The translations under genes were made by a program, and so were the position numbers. Shown in pieces: positions 1 to 3,919 of a stretch of 5,827 bases of DNA; the stretch's first letter is position 1; each line of letters begins with the position of its first letter. Below the pieces are notes generated by a model that saw only the letters and a program-made list of their open reading frames with translations, did not search any database and was not told the DNA's origin. The DNA is from Melaminivora alkalimesophila. Its GTDB lineage: Bacteria; Pseudomonadota; Gammaproteobacteria; Burkholderiales; Burkholderiaceae_C. The stretch is from assembly GCF_000282995.1 (NCBI RefSeq), contig NZ_ALEE01000286.1, forward strand, positions 1 to 5,827, read 5' to 3'.

Positions 1-1
1 G

Positions 2-565
2 CTGCTGGCGCCGGCCGAGCCCGGGCAGAAGCTGATCGCCGTGCCCGGCGCGGGCACCGAGGTGCCGATCTGGCTGCTGGGCTCGAGCCTGTTCTCGGCG
101 CAGCTGGCGGCGCACCTGGGGCTGCCCTACGCCTTCGCCTCGCATTTCGCGCCGCGCATGCTGCACGCGGCCATCGAGCTCTACCGCAGGCTGTTCAAGC
201 CCTCCAAGGTGCTGGCCCGGCCCTACGTCATGCTCGGTGTGCCGGTGGTGGCGGCGCCCACGGACGAGGAGGCGCAGTACCTGGCGAGCAGCACCTACCA
301 GCGCGTGCTGGGCATCATCACCGGCCAGCGCGGGCTGCTCCCGCCGCCGGTGGAGGGCTACCTGGAGCGCCTGGGCTACCAGGAGCGCCAGGCGATCGCC
401 GACTTTCTGGCGGTGGGGGTGGTGGGCAGCCCCGAGACGGTGCGCGCGGGGCTGCGCGCGCTGGCCAGCGAGACCGGGGCGGACGAGTTCATGCTGGTGT
501 CGGACGTGTTCGACGCCGAGCTGCGCCTGCGCTCGATCACGCTGACGGCCGAGGCCCACGCCTAG
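2..565 (+). CDS. LLM-class flavin-dependent oxidoreductase, MsnO8/YhbW-like (C-terminal part)
   Basis: This is the 3' part of a gene cut by the left edge; the frame is open from base 2 and gives 187 residues before the TAG stop. It belongs to the bacterial luciferase-like monooxygenase superfamily: TIM-barrel enzymes that use reduced FMN or F420 and oxygen to oxidise a substrate, in the cytoplasm. The diagnostic segments are PIWLLGSS followed by AAHLGLPYAFASHFAP (roughly residues 21-51 of the visible part), which match the YhbW/MsnO8 branch, and the later YVMLGVPVVAAPTDEEA stretch. A typical member is about 330-350 residues, so roughly 150 N-terminal residues, including part of the flavin site, lie outside. 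A GTG at 41 is in frame but would start inside the conserved barrel, so it is not taken as the start. The substrate cannot be told from sequence, and the neighbours give no clue. The family call is firm; the specific role is unknown. Confidence 0.9.
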   Translation: MLAPAEPGQKLIAVPGAGTEVPIWLLGSSLFSAQLAAHLGLPYAFASHFAPRMLHAAIELYRRLFKPSKVLARPYVMLGVPVVAAPTDEEAQYLASSTYQRVLGIITGQRGLLPPPVEGYLERLGYQERQAIADFLAVGVVGSPETVRAGLRALASETGADEFMLVSDVFDAELRLRSITLTAEAHA

Positions 566-569
566 AGGG

Positions 570-584
570 CGATCCCGCGGATCG
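570..584 (+). other. Short perfect hairpin just after the monooxygenase stop
   Basis: The bases CGATCC and GGATCG flank a three-base CGC loop, giving a perfect 6-bp stem that begins five bases after the TAG stop. There is no T run after it, so it is not a canonical intrinsic terminator. It could stabilise the 3' end of the upstream message or pause polymerase, or it may be chance in GC-rich DNA. Confidence 0.35.
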
Positions 585-610
585 AACACGCCGGCGCAGC
601 AAGCGGCTAC

Positions 611-663
611 CATGGCAGGCGCCGCCGCCCGCACCCCTTGCAGCCCTTCGCGCCCCTGCCATG
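611..663 (+). repeat. 9-bp inverted repeat overlapping the gspF start codon
   Basis: CATGGCAGG at 611-619 is the exact reverse complement of CCTGCCATG at 655-663, with 35 bases between them. The right arm contains the ATG of gspF (661-663). In RNA the two arms could pair and hide the start codon. The 95-base gap that holds this repeat (566-660) shows no convincing sigma-70 promoter and no good Shine-Dalgarno sequence before 661. The repeat itself is directly visible; any regulatory role is inferred. Confidence 0.45.
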
Positions 664-1890
664 CCCGCCTTTTCCTTTGAAGCCCTGGATGCCGAAGGCC
701 GTGTGCGCCGCGGCACGGTGGACGCCGACAGCCCGCGCGCCGCGCGCGGGCTGCTGCGCGCCCAGGCGCTGGTGCCGCTGGACGTGCAGGCGCTGGGCCC
801 GCAGGCGCACGCCGGCGCGGCAAGCAGCCTGCTCGAGCGGCTGTTCACGCGCCCGGCCTTCAACGCCACCGACCTGGCGATCTGGACGCGCCAGCTCGCC
901 GGCCTCGTCGGCTCGGGGCTGCCCTTGGAGCGGGCGCTCACTGCGCTGGCCGAGGAGGCGGATTCGGCCGCACAGCGCCACCTGCTCGCGGCGCTGCGCG
1001 CCGAGGTCAACAGCGGCACGCCCTTTGCCCGGGCGCTGGCGCTGCACCCGCGCGAGTTCTCCGACATCTACTGCGCGGTGATCGGCGCGGGCGAGGCCAG
1101 CGGCAGCCTGGACCAGGTGCTCGAGAGCCTGGCGGACGACCTGGAGGCGCGCCAGCAGCTGCGCGCCAAGCTCGTCGGCGCCGCGCTCTACCCGGCCATC
1201 GTGACGCTGGTCGCCATCGCGATCGTGCTGTTCCTGGTGGGCTACGTGGTGCCCCAGGTGGCGGGCGTCTTTGCCGGAACCCAGCGCGCCCTGCCCTTCC
1301 TCACGGTGGTGATGCTGGCGCTCAGCGATTTCGTACGGGACTGGGGCTGGGCCGTGCTGGCGGTCCTGGCGGCCCTGGCGCTCGGCCTGCGCGCCGCCCT
1401 GGCGCGTCCCGCCCTGCGCGAGCGTTTCGATGGCTGGTGGCTGCGCCTGCCGCTGGTCGGCCGGCTGGCGCGCGGCTACAACGCCGCGCGCTTTGCCGGC
1501 ACGCTGGCCATGCTCACCGGCGCAGGGGTGCCCATCCTGCGCGCGCTGCAGGCGGCGGCCGAGACGCTGAACAACCGCGCCCTGCGCGCCGATGCGCTGG
1601 CGGCGCTGGCGCTGGTGCGCGAGGGCGCGCCCCTGGCCTCTGCGCTGGCGCAGAAGCGGCGCTTTCCCAGCCTGGTGCCGATGTTCGCCCGCCTGGGCGA
1701 GCAGACCGGGCGGCTGCCGCAGATGCTCGAGCGCGCCGCCACGCAGCTGGGCGCCGAGGTGCAGCGCCGCGCCCTGCAGCTGGCAACCCTGCTGGAGCCG
1801 CTGCTGATCGTCGGCATGGGCCTGATCGTGATGCTGATCGTGCTGGCGGTGCTGATGCCCATCATCCAGCTCAACCAGTTCGTCAAGTAG
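661..1890 (+). CDS. gspF: Type II secretion / type IV pilus-like inner-membrane platform protein GspF
   Basis: A complete protein of 409 residues, the usual GspF length. GspF is the polytopic inner-membrane protein of the type II secretion system; it contacts the GspE ATPase and GspL and helps drive pseudopilus assembly. The N-terminus MPAFSFEALDAEGRVRRG is the GspF-style opening, and this fixes the ATG at 661. Two T2SSF domains are visible, at about residues 71-194 and 273-396. Each carries the Gly-rich helix motif (GEASGSLDQVLESLADDLE at 144-162; the related GEQTGRLPQMLERA at 346-359). Membrane segments lie at about 173-197, 227-247 and 376-402, the family's three-helix topology. No gspE, gspG or other secretion gene is adjacent in the window, so this may be a detached component of a scattered gsp set or serve a related pilus-like machine. 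PilC, the type IV pilus paralogue, is the main alternative, but the N-terminus fits GspF better. The nucleotidase gene follows after 10 bases. Confidence 0.9.
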   Translation: MPAFSFEALDAEGRVRRGTVDADSPRAARGLLRAQALVPLDVQALGPQAHAGAASSLLERLFTRPAFNATDLAIWTRQLAGLVGSGLPLERALTALAEEADSAAQRHLLAALRAEVNSGTPFARALALHPREFSDIYCAVIGAGEASGSLDQVLESLADDLEARQQLRAKLVGAALYPAIVTLVAIAIVLFLVGYVVPQVAGVFAGTQRALPFLTVVMLALSDFVRDWGWAVLAVLAALALGLRAALARPALRERFDGWWLRLPLVGRLARGYNAARFAGTLAMLTGAGVPILRALQAAAETLNNRALRADALAALALVREGAPLASALAQKRRFPSLVPMFARLGEQTGRLPQMLERAATQLGAEVQRRALQLATLLEPLLIVGMGLIVMLIVLAVLMPIIQLNQFVK

Positions 1891-1893
1891 GGG
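1889..1893 (+). promoter_or_regulatory. Ribosome-binding site for the nucleotidase, overlapping the gspF stop
   Basis: AGGGG begins within the gspF TAG stop codon (1888-1890) and lies seven bases before the GTG at 1901, or ten before the second GTG at 1904. The overlap suggests that ribosomes finishing gspF re-initiate on the nucleotidase gene. It is a partial Shine-Dalgarno match, and it favours the first GTG only slightly. Confidence 0.5.
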
Positions 1894-1900
1894 CCGGGCC

Positions 1901-2827
1901 GTGGTGACCCTGCACGACAAGCTGGTGGTGGCGATCTCCTCGCGCGCGCTGTTCGACTTCGAGGAGGAAAACCGGCTGTTCGAGGCCGGCGACGAGGAGG
2001 CCTACATGCGCCGCCAGCTGGAGCTGGTGCACCAGCCGGCCCGCCCTGGCATTGCCTTTGCACTGGTGCAAAAGCTGCTGGCCTTCAACACGCCGCAGCT
2101 GCAGCGCGTGGAGGTCGTCATGCTGTCGCGCAACGATCCGGCCAGCGGGATGCGCGTCTTCGCCTCGGCCAAGGCGGCGGGCATGCGCATCGAGCGCGGC
2201 GTGTTCACGCGCGGGCGCAACCCCTTTTCCTACCTGCGGCCGCTGGGCGCGCACCTGTTCCTGTCGGCCAACGAGGCGGACGTGCGCGAAGCCCTGTCGA
2301 TCGGCTTTCCGGCGGCGCGCGTGATGGTCGACTCGACCCCGGCGGGCGATCGCTACCCCGGGGAGGTGCGCATCGCCTTCGATGGCGATGCCGTGCTGTT
2401 CTCCGACGAGGCCGAGCGCGTCTACCAGGACGGCGGCCTGCCGGCCTTCCTGCAGCACGAGACTTCGCTGGCGGCCACGCCGCTGGCCGAAGGACCCTTC
2501 AAGCCGTTGCTGGCCGCCCTGCACCGCCTGCAGCAGCAGGCCGATGCCTCCCGGATGCGCATCCGCACCGCCCTGGTCACGGCGCGCAGCGCCCCGGCGC
2601 ACGAGCGCGCCATCCGCACCCTGCTCGACTGGGGTATCACGGTGGACGAGGCGATGTTCCTGGGCGGGCTGGAGAAGGGGCCCTTCCTGCGCGAGTTCGA
2701 GCCGGATTTCTTCTTCGACGACCAGACCGGGCACGTCAGCTCGGCCGCGCGGCACGTGCCGGCCGGGCATGTGAGCGCCGGCATCGCCAACCTGCCGCCT
2801 CCTGCCGGCAAGCCGACTCCGGACTAG
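1901..2827 (+). CDS. 5'-nucleotidase, cytosolic cN-I (NT5C1) family
   Basis: A complete protein of 308 residues. The family hydrolyses nucleoside 5'-monophosphates (AMP and related nucleotides in animal cN-I) to nucleoside and phosphate, in the cytoplasm, by HAD-type chemistry. Close similarity to vertebrate cN-I is visible along the chain: AISSRALFD (11-19), the HAD nucleophile motif FDGDAVLFSDE (160-170, with D161 and D163 as nucleophile and acid/base), LVTARS (225-230) as motif II, K259 in LEKGPF as the motif III lysine, and FFDDQ (271-275) with the Mg-binding acidic pair D273/D274. No signal peptide or membrane segment is seen. Two GTG codons open the frame (1901 and 1904); the homologous block starts only a few residues later, so either could be used. 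It sits 10 bases after gspF and is probably co-transcribed with it. It converges on the unknown gene at 2832 with four bases between stop codons. Exact substrate preference is not readable from the sequence. Confidence 0.93.
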   Translation: MVTLHDKLVVAISSRALFDFEEENRLFEAGDEEAYMRRQLELVHQPARPGIAFALVQKLLAFNTPQLQRVEVVMLSRNDPASGMRVFASAKAAGMRIERGVFTRGRNPFSYLRPLGAHLFLSANEADVREALSIGFPAARVMVDSTPAGDRYPGEVRIAFDGDAVLFSDEAERVYQDGGLPAFLQHETSLAATPLAEGPFKPLLAALHRLQQQADASRMRIRTALVTARSAPAHERAIRTLLDWGITVDEAMFLGGLEKGPFLREFEPDFFFDDQTGHVSSAARHVPAGHVSAGIANLPPPAGKPTPD

Positions 2828-2831
2828 CGGA

Positions 2832-3278
2832 TCACGGCCCGCCGGTGCGCTTGACCTTCGGGTCGGAGTAGGTCAGGGGCTCGTCGTTCTTCACCTGCTG
2901 CGCCAGGCGTTCGGTCAGCGTGGTCTTGTTGACCTCCAGCGCGACTTCCACGGCGCTGCCGCTGGCGCGCCACATGGATTGCAGGAAATCCAGCAGCTGC
3001 TGGTACAGGGGCGGCTCGCGCGGCGGCTCCTCGACCTGCTCGGTCTTTTCCTTGCGGGCCTCGGCCAGCGTCCAGTCGCGGTGGGTGGGGTCGGGGTCGG
3101 ATGGCCGCGTGGGCTCGCGCACGATCGCGCCCTCGCCCAGCCGGTCGGTGGATTCGACCGCGTTGGCCGCCTGCACCGGGCGCACGGGCACCGCTCCGCC
3201 CGCCCCCGTGGAGTACAGGTCGGCGGCCGGGGCGGCGCGCCACGGGGTCGTCGATCGGTCGACAGGTGGCAGTTGCAT
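2832..3278 (-). CDS. Hypothetical proline-rich small protein
   Basis: I do not recognise this protein. From the ATG at 3278 it has 148 residues, and this start is chosen because a perfect AGGAGG lies nine bases upstream. The frame stays open further (an ATG at 3332-3341 and a TTG at 3353), but those starts lack a ribosome-binding site and the TTG abuts a terminator T tract. Residues 1-90 are rich in Pro, Ala, Arg, Asp and Glu and look disordered, ending in an acidic/basic stretch (EARKEKTEQVEEPPREPP, 73-90). Residues 91-128 (LYQQLLDFLQSMWRASGSAV onward) look like an amphipathic helix or pair of helices, and the tail is charged (DPKVKRTGG). There is no signal peptide, membrane span or Cys. The strong ribosome-binding site and GC-rich third positions support a real gene. 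It lies downstream of the DUF1854 operon but behind two terminator-like hairpins, so it is probably transcribed separately; no convincing promoter was found in 3279-3351. Confidence 0.72.
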   Translation of the reverse strand: MQLPPVDRSTTPWRAAPAADLYSTGAGGAVPVRPVQAANAVESTDRLGEGAIVREPTRPSDPDPTHRDWTLAEARKEKTEQVEEPPREPPLYQQLLDFLQSMWRASGSAVEVALEVNKTTLTERLAQQVKNDEPLTYSDPKVKRTGGP

Positions 3279-3287
3279 GGCGAGGTC

Positions 3288-3293
3288 CCTCCT
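3288..3293 (-). promoter_or_regulatory. Perfect AGGAGG ribosome-binding site that sets the start of the 148-residue protein
   Basis: Read on the minus strand, AGGAGG is followed by nine bases and then ATG at 3278. This is the best Shine-Dalgarno match I noticed at a gene start in the window. It decides the start against longer in-frame options at 3299, 3341 and 3353. Confidence 0.8.
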
Positions 3294-3351
3294 GGGCATG
3301 AATGCAGGTGCGCCGGCCGCAGCCAGCGCCTCGTCGTACATCCATAACGAC

Positions 3352-3379
3352 AAAAAAAAGGGTGAATTGAGCCCTTTTT
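3352..3379 (-). terminator. Two-way Rho-independent terminator, distal hairpin
   Basis: On the minus strand AAAAAGGG pairs with CCCTTTTT across a nine-base loop (8 bp, 3355-3362 with 3372-3379), and the T tract continues to eight Ts at 3359-3352. On the plus strand the same element reads as an A-rich arm, a GGG/CCC core (extended by a T-G wobble) and TTTTT at 3375-3379, so it can also act in that direction. On the minus strand it backs up the proximal hairpin at the end of the ABC-DUF1854 operon. On the plus strand it would stop transcripts reading through from the nucleotidase gene. The structure is directly visible; activity is inferred. Confidence 0.75.
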
Positions 3380-3392
3380 CGCCGATTCAGGC

Positions 3393-3419
3393 AAAAACTA
3401 GGGTTTACCCCTAGCTTTT
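3393..3419 (-). terminator. Two-way Rho-independent terminator, proximal hairpin after the DUF1854 gene
   Basis: The minus strand reads CTAGGG, a GTAAA loop, then CCCTAG and TTTTT. The core 6-bp stem pairs 3409-3414 with 3398-3403. A G-T wobble and an AAAA/TTTT outer stem extend it to 11 pairs. It starts nine bases after the TGA stop of the DUF1854 gene (3428-3430), the expected place for that operon's terminator. The plus strand has the same core followed by CTTTTG, a weaker T tract. The palindrome TAGGGGTAAACCCTA could alternatively be a protein-binding operator, but its position after a stop codon and the T tract favour termination. Confidence 0.75.
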
Positions 3420-3427
3420 GAGGCCCC

Positions 3428-3904
3428 TCAGAGGAAGCGTTCCAGCAGCCGGCGCGAGTGCCGGTCCAGGGCCGGCACGTCGGGCACGCGAAACTGCAGC
3501 CCGCCGGCCGCGGTGATCAGCAGCGCCGTCCGGCCTGCCAGCCGGCGGATGTCCTCCTCGCCCTTGAGCACCAGCTCGGCCGGCCCGCGGTCGGTCTCCA
3601 CCCGCCAGGTGCTGGGGGTGGAAAAACTCGACACGGAGCACAGCCGGGTGATGCGCGGCACGAACTCGCGCTCCGCCAGCTCCTCCTCGACCAGCGCGCG
3701 CACCGGCGCAGCGAGGTCCTCCAGCCGCTCGATCCAGGCCAGTTCGTTGCCGCCCACGCCCACCAGCGAGATGCCTTCGTCGGGGGCAGCCAGGGGAAAG
3801 GCGCGCACGGGCACCACGCCCTCGTGCTCGCCGCCGCCGGGCAGGCGCAGCACCAGCCGGCCGTGGGGGTTGCGGGTCAGGGTAATGGTGTCGGGTTCGG
3901 GCAT
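3428..3904 (-). CDS. DUF1854 family protein (cyanophycin metabolism-associated type)
   Basis: A complete protein of 158 residues beginning at the ATG at 3904. It matches my recollection of the DUF1854 family closely: [20 protein letters not shown] (30-49), [11 protein letters not shown] (54-64), [13 protein letters not shown] (73-85), [18 protein letters not shown] (91-108), [10 protein letters not shown] (113-122) and the end [14 protein letters not shown] (145-158). No catalytic site is known for the family, and none is evident here. There are no membrane segments or signal peptide, so it is probably cytoplasmic. The gene follows the ABC exporter gene by 15 bases on the same strand with no terminator between, and the pair is conserved together in Burkholderiales, often near cyanophycin synthetase genes. 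That suggests a partner or regulatory role for the exporter, but the biochemical function is unknown. Transcription probably ends at the hairpins at 3352-3419. The Shine-Dalgarno sequence is weak, which is consistent with translational coupling to the upstream gene. Confidence 0.88.
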   Translation of the reverse strand: MPEPDTITLTRNPHGRLVLRLPGGGEHEGVVPVRAFPLAAPDEGISLVGVGGNELAWIERLEDLAAPVRALVEEELAEREFVPRITRLCSVSSFSTPSTWRVETDRGPAELVLKGEEDIRRLAGRTALLITAAGGLQFRVPDVPALDRHSRRLLERFL

Positions 3905-3919
3905 GGCAGGGGGCTTCGC

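Noticed and set aside
584..613. Possible sigma-70 promoter before gspF with a TACCAT -10-like hexamer at 608-613
   Set aside because: Only four of six bases match, and no acceptable -35 element is found at a normal spacing.
1433..1440. GCTGGTGG octamers (here and at 1921-1928) resembling E. coli Chi
   Set aside because: Expected by chance within GC-rich coding sequence, and the E. coli Chi sequence is not known to work in this lineage.
607..1920. Long open frame on the minus strand opposite gspF (437 codons)
   Set aside because: It is antisense to a gene with clear family motifs. Its composition is dominated by Gln, Arg, His and Ala, as expected for the complement of GC-rich coding DNA, and it has no recognisable domain.
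2824..3345. Alternative minus-strand frame of 173 codons overlapping the small hypothetical gene
   Set aside because: Arg/Gly/Ala-rich composition typical of a shifted frame, and no ribosome-binding site. The chosen frame has AGGAGG at the right distance from an ATG.
3320..3353. Promoter for the 2832-3278 gene with a TTGTCG -35-like element beside the T tract
   Set aside because: No -10-like hexamer occurs 16-18 bases downstream; the sequence there is GC-rich. A promoter must exist or read-through must occur, but I cannot place it.
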